From Brevibacterium yomogidense (lineage in GTDB: Bacteria > Actinomycetota > Actinomycetes > Actinomycetales > Brevibacteriaceae): a DNA stretch of 64,000 bases. The DNA lies in the NCBI RefSeq assembly GCF_016107685.1, contig NZ_JABASY010000001.1, positions 152,187 to 216,186 on the forward strand, read 5' to 3'. The notes under the pieces are model-generated. The model ran no database searches. It saw only the letters and a list, made by a program, of their open reading frames with translations, and was not told the DNA's origin. This document shows positions 56,283 to 64,000 of this stretch, one piece after another (the stretch's first letter is position 1; each line of letters starts with the position of its first letter). Both the position numbers and the translations under genes were made by a program.

Positions 56283-57629
56283 TCACCCCACCGCGCGGGT
56301 GAGCGCCCGGTCGAGGTCCTCCACGATGTCGTCGACGTCCTCGATGCCCACGGACACTCGCACCAGGTCGCGCGGTGGCGCCTGATCCGTGCCGGCCGCA
56401 GCGGCGTGCGTCATGGTCGCCGAGTGGCAGATGAGCGATTCCACCCCGCCCAGGCTCACGGACAGCCCGCACAGTTCGGTGCCTTCCGCGACCGCCCGAG
56501 CCTTCTCCTCGGTGCCCACGCGGAAGCTCACGATCCCGCCGAACCCCGCCATCTGGGTCTTCGCGATGTCGTGGCCGGCGTTCCCCGGCAGTCCGGGGTA
56601 GTAGACCTGTTCGACGCCCGCACGGTCGGTCAGCCATTCCGCGACGGTCTGCGCGTTCTCGCAGTGCTGGCGGATCCGCACGCCCAGGGTCTTGAGTCCG
56701 CGTGACGTGAGGTAGGCGTCCTGGGGTCCGGCGACGGCACCGCCGGCGAACTGCTGGAACCGCAGCAGCTCGGTAAGCGGCTCGCCCTCCCACAGTGCGT
56801 CGCCGGTGACGACGGCTCCGCCCAGCACGTCGGAGTGCCCGCCGATGTACTTCGTCGTCGAGTGCACCACCGCGTCCGCACCCAGTGCGATCGGCGTCTG
56901 CAGCGCGGGGGACGCGAACGTGTTGTCGACGACCAGCAGCGCCCCGTAGGCGTGCGCGACCTCCGCCCACGCCGCGATGTCCGCGACGGTGAGCAGCGGG
57001 TTGGTGGGGGTCTCGAGCCAGACGATGCGGGCCTCGGGGGCGGAGACTGCGGCTTCGAGTGCCGCGAAGTCGCCGGGGGCCACGAACTCGGTCGTGACGC
57101 CCCAGCGGGAGTACAGCTGGGTGAGCAGTCGGTGGGTGCCGCCGTAGCATTCGGCGGCGGCCACGACGGTGTCGCCGGGGCGCAGCGTGGCCCGCAGCAG
57201 CGCGTCCTCGGCTGCGACGCCGGAGGCGAATGCGAACCCCGCCGTCCCGCCTTCCAGCGCGGCGAGCTGTGTCTCCAGCCCGTTCCGGGTGGGGTTGCCG
57301 CCGCGAGAGTACTCGTACCCGTTCTTGAGGGTCTCGACCCCGGTCTGAGTGAAGGTCGACGTCTGGTAGATCGGCGGGATGACGGCCCCGGTGAGCGGGT
57401 CCGGCTCTTGGCCGGCGTGCACCGCGGACGTTGCGAACCCGCGACGGATGGGGCTCGGCACGGCCGGTGCGGCCTGTGCGTCGGACACCGCCGCCGAGGC
57501 GGCCGACGAGTCCGTGGTCGCGGCACCCGGGGCGCCCGGTCCGGTGGGCGCCGGGGCCGAGGTGGTGGCCGGGGCCTCGGGGGCTGGGGCCGTCGTCTGG
57601 TGCTGGGTGGTGCGGTACGCGATGCTCAT
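56283..57629 (-). CDS. metB: Cystathionine gamma-synthase family PLP enzyme
   Basis: A 448-residue transsulfuration enzyme. NGYEYSRGGNPTRNGLE is the active-site tetramer loop, VVHSTTKYIGGHSDVLGG carries the cofactor lysine, and the C-terminal VSLGGVESLICHSATMTHA and VRVSVGIEDVDDIVEDL are diagnostic. It should join an acyl-homoserine and cysteine to cystathionine. An Ala/Pro/Thr-rich N-terminal extension of about 60 residues is unusual. Its start overlaps the stop of the metY-like gene by 4 nt. Both are downstream of a SAM-IV riboswitch, so methionine synthesis is switched off by SAM. Distinguishing MetB from a cystathionine gamma-lyase by sequence alone is uncertain. Confidence 0.85.
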   Translation of the reverse strand: MSIAYRTTQHQTTAPAPEAPATTSAPAPTGPGAPGAATTDSSAASAAVSDAQAAPAVPSPIRRGFATSAVHAGQEPDPLTGAVIPPIYQTSTFTQTGVETLKNGYEYSRGGNPTRNGLETQLAALEGGTAGFAFASGVAAEDALLRATLRPGDTVVAAAECYGGTHRLLTQLYSRWGVTTEFVAPGDFAALEAAVSAPEARIVWLETPTNPLLTVADIAAWAEVAHAYGALLVVDNTFASPALQTPIALGADAVVHSTTKYIGGHSDVLGGAVVTGDALWEGEPLTELLRFQQFAGGAVAGPQDAYLTSRGLKTLGVRIRQHCENAQTVAEWLTDRAGVEQVYYPGLPGNAGHDIAKTQMAGFGGIVSFRVGTEEKARAVAEGTELCGLSVSLGGVESLICHSATMTHAAAAGTDQAPPRDLVRVSVGIEDVDDIVEDLDRALTRAVG

Positions 57630-59092
57630 GCCGACACCTCCTCGAGGTCGCGGGCGAACGCTTCGGAGGTGAGGGTGACCTCCCTGGTGACGGTCGCCTC
57701 GGCGGTGGCGGTGACCGTGTCGGTGACGGCGGCCTCGGCGGGGTCCGAGCCCAGGCCAGCGGCCTCGAAGGCCTGCACGAGGTCGGCCCAGAGGTCCTCG
57801 ACGCACTCGCGGCCCACGGACAGGCGGATCGTCTGCGGGGTGATCTGCCCGGCGGCCAGCAGCTCCGGTGACAGGCGGCAGTGTGTCATCGAGGCGGGGT
57901 GGGCGACCATCGAGCGGGAGTCACCGATGTTCGCGGCCAGCTGGAAGAGCCGCAGCGAGTCGACGAACCGTTCGACGGTGGCGAGGTCGCCGTCGACCTC
58001 GAAGGACAGGACCGCGCCGGTGCCGCGGGGGAAGTCCCGGCGGGCGATCGCGGCGTTCGGGGAGCCGGGGACGCTGGGATGGCGGACGATCCGGGCGCCC
58101 GGGTGGTCGTGCAGGCGGGCGGCGAGTGCCTCTGCGGTGCGACAGTGCCTCTCGACGCGGATATCGAGTGTTTCGATCCCGTCGAGTGCCTGCTGCGCGT
58201 TGAAGGCGGACAGGGTCGGGCCCAGGTCGTGCAGGTACTTCGCGCGGACCAGATGGAGGTACGCCCCGTGCTCGCCGTACCGGTCGACGAGCGACTCACC
58301 GCCGAAGCGGGGTGTGGGCGCGGTGAACTGCGGCCATGTCGCGGGGGCGTCGGAGGGGCGGAAGCGGCCCGTGTCGACGATGGCGCCGGCGATCGCGGTG
58401 CCGTTGCCGGTGAGGTACTTCGTGACGGAGTGGACGACGATGTCGGCACCCAGGCGGCCCGGCTGCAGGAGGTGCGGAGTGGCGAGCGTGTTGTCGACGA
58501 TCAGGGGGACGCCGGCGGTGTGCGCGGCGTCCGCGAGTGCCGGGATGTCCGGCAGGTCCGCGTGCGGGTTGCCGATGGATTCGACGAGGAACGCCCGCGT
58601 GCGGGGTGTGACGGCCTGCGACCAGGACGCGGGGTCGTGCGGATCCGCCCAGGTGACGGTGATGCCGAGTTCCGCGAAGAGGTCGGTGAGCAGGTCCGCC
58701 GTCCCGCCGTAGATGCGGTGGGAGGCGACGAGGTGGCCGGCCGGGACGTCCTCGCGGGCGACGACGTCGGGAGTCTGCCCGGAGCGGGCGAGCAGCGGCA
58801 GGAGGGCGAGCGCGACCGCCGCCTGACCGGACCCGGTCGCGACGGCGCCCACTCCGCCTTCGAGTTCCGCGATCCGGCGCTCCAGCAGGGCGACCGTGGG
58901 GCTGCCCGTGCGGGCGTAGGTGAAGGCGGATTCGCGCTGGGCGAAGGCCTCGCGGGCGTCACGCAGGCTGTCGAAGCCGAACGCCGCGGACAGGTGCAGC
59001 GGCGGACGCACCGAACGCACCGGGCCGGACGCCTGCGTCCCCCCGTGGATCTGCGTGGTGGAGCAGTCTGAGGCGGTGAGTGATTCTGTCAT
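57626..59092 (-). CDS. metY: O-acetylhomoserine sulfhydrylase family PLP enzyme
   Basis: A 488-residue enzyme. THGGTQ-like opening (IHGGTQASGPVRSVRPPLHLSAAFGF), FTYARTGSPTVALLE, the lysine of VVHSVTKYLTGNGTAIAG and the Arg of IRLSVGRECVEDLW fit the MetY group, which makes homocysteine directly from O-acetylhomoserine and sulfide. A C-terminal extension (about 40 residues, Thr/Ala/Glu-rich) overruns the usual ~430. ATG 59092 has GGGGG upstream. It is the first gene after the riboswitch. Confidence 0.85.
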   Translation of the reverse strand: MTESLTASDCSTTQIHGGTQASGPVRSVRPPLHLSAAFGFDSLRDAREAFAQRESAFTYARTGSPTVALLERRIAELEGGVGAVATGSGQAAVALALLPLLARSGQTPDVVAREDVPAGHLVASHRIYGGTADLLTDLFAELGITVTWADPHDPASWSQAVTPRTRAFLVESIGNPHADLPDIPALADAAHTAGVPLIVDNTLATPHLLQPGRLGADIVVHSVTKYLTGNGTAIAGAIVDTGRFRPSDAPATWPQFTAPTPRFGGESLVDRYGEHGAYLHLVRAKYLHDLGPTLSAFNAQQALDGIETLDIRVERHCRTAEALAARLHDHPGARIVRHPSVPGSPNAAIARRDFPRGTGAVLSFEVDGDLATVERFVDSLRLFQLAANIGDSRSMVAHPASMTHCRLSPELLAAGQITPQTIRLSVGRECVEDLWADLVQAFEAAGLGSDPAEAAVTDTVTATAEATVTREVTLTSEAFARDLEEVSA

Positions 59093-59110
59093 CGTTCCCC
59101 CTGGTGACGG

Positions 59111-59136
59111 GGCGCTCCGGAACGGATCGGAGTGCC
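59111..59136 (-). terminator. Hairpin between the SAM-IV riboswitch and metY
   Basis: GGCGCTCCG (59111-59119) pairs with CGGAGTGCC (59128-59136, one G-U) around 8 nt, just upstream of the ribosome site of metY. It may be the expression platform, stopping transcription or masking translation when SAM is bound. Confidence 0.5.
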
Positions 59137-59167
59137 GTGCTTGCAGATGGGAGGTCCTCCACCTGCC

Positions 59168-59249
59168 GGATCGTCATCTGGGGCACCCCGTCACAGCGGA
59201 AGGGTTGCCGATCGGCCGGCCAGAGCCTTGGAGCCGATTCTCGTGATCC
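59168..59249 (-). ncRNA. SAM-IV riboswitch upstream of metY-metB
   Basis: On the minus strand the P1 arms GGATC (59249-59245) and GATCC (59172-59168) enclose the SAM-IV core: CACGAG after P1, an AUCGGC/GCCGAU helix, the conserved CGGCAACCC, and GGGGTGCCCC leading to ATGAC before the closing arm. These elements are in the order of the actinobacterial SAM-IV class. The element ends 76 nt before the metY start, with a hairpin in between. It represses methionine synthesis when SAM is plentiful. Confidence 0.85.
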
Positions 59250-59386
59250 TGGTGACGACCGTAGGGGACGCACGATGCCTATGACCGAAGGTGCGTCATA
59301 TTCGCGACACGAAGCGTCATACAGTGACATGTGGGGCGGCGGCTGTGGTGCTCTCCTCAGCCACCCATCACCCAGCGATCCGACCC

Positions 59387-60055
59387 TCACTCCCGCGGCC
59401 TGGCCCGCACCCGGATCCGCTGCCCTTCCTTCCCGTGGACGTTGAGGACGTGGACCGCACCCTCTGCGGCGGGCCCGATCCAGTGGGGCACACGGGTGTC
59501 GAACTCCGCTGCCTCGCCGGGGCCGATGACGAGGTCGTGATCGCCGACCACCAGCCTCAGCGACCCTTCGAGGACGAGCATCCACACGTAGCCGCGGTGC
59601 GTGCGCAGGCTGTCGGGTTCAAAGGCGTGCGAGTCTCCGTGCGTCCCGTCCCCATCCGCAGCATCGTTCGGCCCGTGCACGTGCACGTCCGGAGTCACCG
59701 CGCCCTGCGCGGGCGGCCGGATGATCGCGTGTTCCACCCGCAGCCCGCCTGCCACCGGCGCCAACGGCATGATGATCCGCCCGTACTCCTCGACGGTCTC
59801 GAATCGCAGCCTGGGGTCGCGCGAGAACCGCACGCCCACCAGGTCGTCCAGGCTCACTCCGTATGCACGGGCGAGCGCCACCAGGTGCCCGAGCCCCGGG
59901 GTCCGCGCCCCCGTCTCCAGCCGCGACAGCGTGCTGACGGAGACCCCGGTCTGCCCCGAGAGGTCCGCAAGACTCAGCCCGCGTGCCTCCCGCAGATCCC
60001 GCAGCCGAGGCCCCACCACCACCTCGTGACCGGCCCCGTTCGCACTCCCACTCAT
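59387..60055 (-). CDS. XRE-family regulator with C-terminal cupin domain
   Basis: A 222-residue regulator. The N-terminal helix-turn-helix (LRDLREARGLSLADLSGQTGVSVSTLSRLETGARTPGL) is of the XRE/Cro type, and the C-terminal half (residues 75-222) is a cupin with GYVWMLVLEGSLRLVVGDHDLVIGPGEAAEFDTRVPHWIG, where the His and Glu of the metal site are partly conserved. Such proteins sense small ligands in the cupin barrel. ATG 60055 has GGGAGGGG upstream. It is divergent from the flavoprotein gene and shares the palindrome at 60095-60111, so it probably represses both itself and its neighbour. Confidence 0.87.
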   Translation of the reverse strand: MSGSANGAGHEVVVGPRLRDLREARGLSLADLSGQTGVSVSTLSRLETGARTPGLGHLVALARAYGVSLDDLVGVRFSRDPRLRFETVEEYGRIIMPLAPVAGGLRVEHAIIRPPAQGAVTPDVHVHGPNDAADGDGTHGDSHAFEPDSLRTHRGYVWMLVLEGSLRLVVGDHDLVIGPGEAAEFDTRVPHWIGPAAEGAVHVLNVHGKEGQRIRVRARPRE

Positions 60056-60094
60056 GCGCGCCCCCTCCCTGCGCACCGCCTCCACGACGCGCGG

Positions 60095-60111
60095 TTTGCC
60101 AACCTGGCAAA
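60095..60111. promoter_or_regulatory. Perfect operator palindrome TTTGCCA-ACC-TGGCAAA
   Basis: Seven-bp perfect arms around three bases, 40 nt from the XRE start and 67 nt from the divergent flavoprotein start. It has the shape and position of the autoregulatory site of the XRE-cupin regulator. No other palindrome of this strength is in the gap. Confidence 0.65.
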
Positions 60112-60177
60112 GATTCTCGCGCAGCGGTACGCCTCGGGTCCACAGTTGCATCCTGTCGCACACGGAAAGGACACCTG

Positions 60178-61203
60178 ATGAGCCCCTCGATGACCACCAC
60201 GTCCACCCCTGCTGCCCCGGAGACCTACGATGTCGTCGTGATCGGCGGTGGAGCCGCTGGCCTCAGCGCCGCTCTCACGCTGGGACGCGCACTGCGCAGC
60301 GTCCTCGTCATCGACGCCGGCCATCCGCGCAATGCACCGGCCGCCGGTGCCCACAACCTGCTGGGCAATGAGGGGATCACCCCCCTCGAGCTCATCGCCC
60401 GCGGCCAGGACGAGGCCCGCTCCTACGGTGCCCACATCACGACCGGCACCGTCACGGACGTCACCGGGACGGTGGAGGACGGCTTCACCGTCTCACTCGA
60501 CGCCGAGGCCCCCCGCACTTCCCGTCGCGGTGCGCCGACCCCTGCCCTCGCCGAGGCCCCCGCCACTGTCCGCGCCCGCCGCATCGTGCTGGCCAGCGGC
60601 GCGGTCGACACCCTTCCCCCGATCCCCGGCCTCCTCGAGAGGTGGGGCAAGGACGTCATCCACTGCCCGTACTGCCACGGGTACGAAGTGCGCGGCCAGC
60701 AGATCGGAGTGCTGGCGACCAGCCCCATGTGGCTGCACCAGGCGAAGCTCATCCGCCAGTGGTCCGACGACGTCACCGTCCTGCTGGATTCCCAGCCCGC
60801 GCCTTCTGCGGAGGACCGCGCCGCGCTCGAATCCCGCGGCATCCGCATCGTCGAAGGAACCGTGGGACGCGTCCTGAGCGCGGACGACCGGCTCACCGGT
60901 GTGGAGGTCGCAGGCATCGACGGACCGCTGCCGCTCGAGGCGATCCTCGTGGGGACGCAGATGAGCATCGACTCCGCACTCGTCACCTCATTGGGGCTGC
61001 ACACGGAGGAGAACCCGATGGGCGAGTTCGTACCCGTCGACATGCGGAAGGCGACGAACGTCCCCGGAGTGTTCGCCGCGGGGAACGTCACCAGCGTCGG
61101 ATCGATGGTCGCAGCCTCAATGGCCGACGGAGTCATGGCCGGCGCCGCCCTGAACATGGACCTCGTCGAAGAGGATTTCGCACACGCACTCATCCCCGCG
61201 TGA
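60178..61203 (+). CDS. Thioredoxin-reductase-like FAD/NAD(P) oxidoreductase
   Basis: A 341-residue two-domain flavoprotein. VVVIGGGAAGLSAALTLGRA is the FAD Rossmann motif, the redox-active pair is in VIHCPYCHGYEV (CPYC), and AGNVTSVGSMVAASMADG is the C-terminal FAD-binding block. The NADPH-binding region between is shorter and lacks the usual GGGxxA motif, which suggests a ferredoxin- or other-donor variant or an NAD(P)H-independent paralogue. It is divergent from the XRE-cupin gene and probably under its control. Its reducing partner is not in the window. Confidence 0.82.
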   Translation: MSPSMTTTSTPAAPETYDVVVIGGGAAGLSAALTLGRALRSVLVIDAGHPRNAPAAGAHNLLGNEGITPLELIARGQDEARSYGAHITTGTVTDVTGTVEDGFTVSLDAEAPRTSRRGAPTPALAEAPATVRARRIVLASGAVDTLPPIPGLLERWGKDVIHCPYCHGYEVRGQQIGVLATSPMWLHQAKLIRQWSDDVTVLLDSQPAPSAEDRAALESRGIRIVEGTVGRVLSADDRLTGVEVAGIDGPLPLEAILVGTQMSIDSALVTSLGLHTEENPMGEFVPVDMRKATNVPGVFAAGNVTSVGSMVAASMADGVMAGAALNMDLVEEDFAHALIPA

Positions 61204-61224
61204 CCAGGGACGAACCGCCCGCGA

Positions 61225-61284
61225 TCGAGTGAGTGCGATTCGGCCCCCGAACTCGTAGCTCCGGGCCGAATCGCACTCACTCGA
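61225..61284. terminator. Long perfect hairpin between convergent genes
   Basis: Arms at 61225-61246 and 61263-61284 are perfect 22-bp complements around a 16-nt loop. The hairpin follows the flavoprotein gene by 21 nt and lies beyond the end of the pcaL-like gene (61366). It is the same class as the hairpin at 11202-11258. Confidence 0.75.
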
Positions 61285-61365
61285 ATTCACTGCGGCACCG
61301 CAACAGCACGCGCCGCACGAGCCCGCCCCGCGCGGTCAGCCGGCCCGCGGTCAGCCGCCCCGCGG

Positions 61366-62622
61366 TTAGCCTTCCGCGTCGAGGTCCGCGAGCACCTGCG
61401 CTGCGATCTTGAACGCGGTATTCGCGCTGGGGACGGAGCAGTATACGGCGGTCTGCAGGAGGATCTCCTTGATCTCGTCGCGGGTGAGTCCGTTGCGCAC
61501 CGCGGCGCGCACGTGCATCGCAAGCTCCTCGTCGTGCCCGCCGGCGACCATCGCGGTGAGCGTCACTGCGGACCGCATCCGCCGGTCGATCCCGGGCCGC
61601 GTCCAGATCTCGCCCCACGCGTAGCGCGAGATGTAGTCCTGGAAGTCCCGGGTGAAGTCCGTGATCGCGGCATTCGCGCGGTCGACGTGCTCATCCGACA
61701 GCACTTCGCGCCGCACCGTCATGCCCGCGTCGTGCACCTGCGAACGAGTGAGGTCCGGCAGCCCCGCCGCCGTGACCCCCACTCCCGCCGAGGCCGCAGC
61801 CCCACCCGCTGCACCGGTGGTCCCAGCCGCCTCGGCGAGGAACCCGGACAGCAGTCGCCCGGTCACCTCCGGTGCTTCCGCAGGCACCAGGTGTGCGGCG
61901 TCGATGACGACTTCGAACCGTCCGTTCGGCACTCCGTCCACGATGGCCTGCAGGCTCGCAGGAGGGGTCGGCTGGTCGTGCTCACCGGCGACGGCGAGCA
62001 CCGGTACCTGCAGGGACGCGAGCTGGTCGCGCACGTCGAACGCGGCGAGCGCCCGGCAGACGGCCGCGTAGGAGAACCGGTCCGCGTCCTGCAGCGAGTG
62101 CAGCAGCTCTGTCGTCACGACCGGGTTGGCCTCGATGAACCCGGGCGCGAACCAGCGTTCGGCGGATCCGGACACCATGGTCGGCGTCCCCGCCTTCTCG
62201 ACGAGAGCGGCACGCTCCTCCCATGATTCGGCAGTCCCGATCTTCGCGCCGGTGCAGAACACGGCGGCGGCATCGACGACCTCGGGGTGGGCGAGCGCCA
62301 GCTGCAGAGCGATCGCGCCGCCCACGGAATCTCCGGCGACGGAGAACGTCTGGACGTCGGGCAGGACGCCCCGCACAGCGCTGAGGACGGAGTCCGCCAG
62401 TTCGTCGATCGTCACCGCGACACCCTCACGCGGCTCGACCGGTGCCGAGCGGCCGTGACCCGGCAGATCGACGCCCACCACCGTCCAGTCGCCGGGCAGC
62501 TGAGCGGCCGCGTACTGCCAGAGGGGCTGCACCGCGGTCCCCAGGGACGGCAGGACGACCAGCACGCGGGAGCCGGCGCCGGCACTACGGGTGGACAGGA
62601 GTGATGCGGTGAGAGTCGTCAT
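61366..62622 (-). CDS. pcaL: PcaL-type fusion: 3-oxoadipate enol-lactonase and 4-carboxymuconolactone decarboxylase
   Basis: A 418-residue fusion. The N-terminal alpha/beta hydrolase (residues 1-255) has the nucleophile elbow VAGDSVGGAIALQLAL and the acidic and His residues GEHDQPTPP and DAAHLVPAEAPEV. The C-terminal ~130 residues (YISRYAWGEIWTRPGIDRRMRSAVTLTAMVAGGHDEELAMHVRAAVRNGLT) form a carboxymuconolactone decarboxylase domain. Together they carry out two consecutive steps of the protocatechuate branch of the beta-ketoadipate pathway. An Ala/Gly-rich linker joins them. ATG 62622 is preferred for its AAAGGA site; an upstream ATG at 62646 is in frame. It follows pcaB. Confidence 0.9.
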   Translation of the reverse strand: MTTLTASLLSTRSAGAGSRVLVVLPSLGTAVQPLWQYAAAQLPGDWTVVGVDLPGHGRSAPVEPREGVAVTIDELADSVLSAVRGVLPDVQTFSVAGDSVGGAIALQLALAHPEVVDAAAVFCTGAKIGTAESWEERAALVEKAGTPTMVSGSAERWFAPGFIEANPVVTTELLHSLQDADRFSYAAVCRALAAFDVRDQLASLQVPVLAVAGEHDQPTPPASLQAIVDGVPNGRFEVVIDAAHLVPAEAPEVTGRLLSGFLAEAAGTTGAAGGAAASAGVGVTAAGLPDLTRSQVHDAGMTVRREVLSDEHVDRANAAITDFTRDFQDYISRYAWGEIWTRPGIDRRMRSAVTLTAMVAGGHDEELAMHVRAAVRNGLTRDEIKEILLQTAVYCSVPSANTAFKIAAQVLADLDAEG

Positions 62623-62711
62623 CGTTCGGGTCCTTTCAGGGGTCATCCACAGCTCGGATGTCGTCGGAAGTGTCTCAGGCGGCGTCGCACCCCGCCATCG
62701 TCGTCGGCTTC

Positions 62712-64000
62712 TCAGTCGGTTTCCGCGTGTCCACCGTCGTCGGCCGCCTTTCCGAGGCGGGCGTCGATCGTCGCGAGGATCGTGTCGACCAGCTCTCCGG
62801 CGTCCCCGGTGTAGCCCGCGGGGTCGAGGAGCGCGTCGAGCCGGCCGCGCGTGTCGTCCGGCAGCAGACCCGCGAGCCGCTCACGCGCGTCCCACGCGTC
62901 GGTCGCCCCGCTCAGGGCGTCGCTGACCTGCGTCTTCGTCACCTCCGGCCCAAGAGCGTGGACGAGCCGTTCGGACACCACTCCCGGTCCGGCGGCCACG
63001 AGGTTCTGCCGCATCGCCTGGACGTCGACCTCGAGGCGCTCGGTGAGGTCGCCCAGCAGTCGCGCACTCGTGAGGGCACCCAGCTGCAGCCGGGCGAGCG
63101 CGGACCATTCCGCGTGCCACGCGCCGTCAGGCCGTTCGTCGACTGCCGACCCGACCGCCTGCGCGACGGTCGCCAACAGTCCGGGTGTCTCCTGCCCCGT
63201 CCTCGACAGCAGCACGGAGACCGTCGGGTTGGACTTCTGCGGCATCGCGGACGAGCCTCCGCCGCCCGCCTCCCGCAGCTCGCCGACCTCGGTCCGCGCA
63301 CCGGTGAGCACGTCGCGGGCGATCCGCTGTCCCACGAGGCTCACGCCCGCAAGAGCCTGCGCCCACGTGAGCACCCGCACCCGGTCGACGTGCCACGGGT
63401 AGCCGGCCGGGGCGAGCCCCAGCCGTCGTGCCCACGCCTCTTCGAGGTCGCCCGGAGTCACACTCGGGTCGCTGTTCCCCGCCGCCGAGGCCCCGGTCCC
63501 GGACCCAGCTTCGGCCCCGGTCCCGACGATCTCCCGCAGCGCGGCCCGCGTTCCCGCGGCACCGCCCAGCTGGACCGTGAGGGACTGGGGTGCGGGCAGG
63601 GCGTCCCGCACATCGGCGACGCTGCGCGCCCAGTGCGCGAACCGCAGACCCGCCGTCGTCGGCAGGGCGGCCTGCGTGAGGGTGTGTGCGAGCGCCGGCG
63701 TGTCCCGATGCTCGCGCGCCAGTTCCGCGAGTGCGTCCACGACTCCGTCCAAACGTTCCCGCAGTGCGGTCACGGTCCGGGCGAGCACCGTGACGATCGC
63801 GGTGTCCATGACGTCCTGGCTGGTGAGCCCCCGGTGCAGCCCGGAGGCACCCGGCACGTCCGCGAGACGCGCCCGCAGGTGCGCCAGCAGCGGGATGACG
63901 GGATTCCCACCGGCGGCGGCCTCGGCGGCGATGTCTCCGACAGGGTGGTCGGCGGGCCCGCCCAGGGCGGCGACGGCCTCGGCGGCGGTGCCCCCGTCCA
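62712..64000 (-). CDS. pcaB: 3-carboxy-cis,cis-muconate cycloisomerase, N-terminus outside the window
   Basis: At least 429 residues of a fumarase-superfamily lactonising enzyme. The frame continues to the window edge without a start, so the N-terminus is missing. GLHRGLTSQDVMDTA and the signature GGSSAMPQKSNPTVSVLLS with the catalytic loop Ser are intact. LAHTLTQAALPTTAGLRFAHW precedes it. It acts just before the decarboxylase/lactonase encoded by pcaL, 89 nt downstream. The other pca genes probably lie beyond the right edge. Confidence 0.88.
   Translation of the reverse strand, partial: DGGTAAEAVAALGGPADHPVGDIAAEAAAGGNPVIPLLAHLRARLADVPGASGLHRGLTSQDVMDTAIVTVLARTVTALRERLDGVVDALAELAREHRDTPALAHTLTQAALPTTAGLRFAHWARSVADVRDALPAPQSLTVQLGGAAGTRAALREIVGTGAEAGSGTGASAAGNSDPSVTPGDLEEAWARRLGLAPAGYPWHVDRVRVLTWAQALAGVSLVGQRIARDVLTGARTEVGELREAGGGGSSAMPQKSNPTVSVLLSRTGQETPGLLATVAQAVGSAVDERPDGAWHAEWSALARLQLGALTSARLLGDLTERLEVDVQAMRQNLVAAGPGVVSERLVHALGPEVTKTQVSDALSGATDAWDARERLAGLLPDDTRGRLDALLDPAGYTGDAGELVDTILATIDARLGKAADDGGHAETD

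Overview
The window is high-GC DNA from an actinomycete, most likely a member of the Micrococcales resembling Brevibacterium. The grounds are the base composition, a SAM-IV riboswitch, a CopD-CtaG fusion, a cysteine-free rpmB-rpmG-rpsN cluster next to a Zur-like gene, and actinobacterial-type two-component systems. Genes are dense, with many 1- and 4-nt start/stop overlaps. I see no rRNA, tRNA, CRISPR array, integrase or intact insertion sequence.

Layout. 1-2.1 kb: two DUF202 membrane proteins behind a 3-hydroxybutyrate dehydrogenase, plus a SnoaL-like protein. 2.1-2.9 kb: an orphan secreted protein. 2.9-7.2 kb: an acyl-activating ligase, ketosynthase and acyl-CoA dehydrogenase operon. 7.4-10.3 kb: an HXXEE protein and a MetNIQ-type methionine importer. 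10.5-16.1 kb: an Ohr/OsmC protein with an internal repeat expansion, an MHS-type transporter, a copper/cytochrome-oxidase membrane fusion and a nitrilase-family amidase. 16.2-19.8 kb: HU, S14-L33-L28, an anchored exported protein and Zur. 20.2-23.9 kb: a branched-chain 2-oxoacid dehydrogenase operon (E1 alpha, E1 beta, E2). 24.3-27.1 kb: a three-gene cassette with the features of a type VII secretion substrate system. 27.4-38.7 kb: purB, a sugar-lactone oxidase, a PLP racemase/aldolase-fold enzyme, a CitA/DcuS-type two-component system, copZ behind a CsoR-type operator, and an OmpR-type system whose regulator has a very long linker. 38.8-45.9 kb: tandem repeats with a possible IS scar, a trehalose-phosphatase/GH15 fusion operon, a TRIC-type channel and an alanine-type aminotransferase.

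45.9-55.1 kb is the most interesting part. A catabolic island of visibly lower GC is bounded by a perfect 22-bp direct repeat, and the right copy is the 3' end of a phosphotransferase gene. The island holds two divergent operons. One encodes a 47-residue membrane microprotein, an NCS1 (nucleobase-type) transporter and a short-chain dehydrogenase. The other encodes an acetone-carboxylase-like beta/alpha/gamma trio, a second short-chain dehydrogenase and an Lrp/AsnC regulator. Seven TACGC half-sites lie between and within the two promoter regions. The gene set suggests import of a polar substrate, oxidation to a ketone, ATP-dependent carboxylation and local regulation. The substrate cannot be told from sequence.

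55.1-64 kb returns to core-like DNA: the phosphotransferase, metY-metB under a SAM-IV riboswitch, an XRE-cupin regulator divergent from a thioredoxin-reductase-like flavoprotein with a perfect palindrome between them, and pcaB-pcaL of the protocatechuate branch of the beta-ketoadipate pathway, with pcaB running off the window end.
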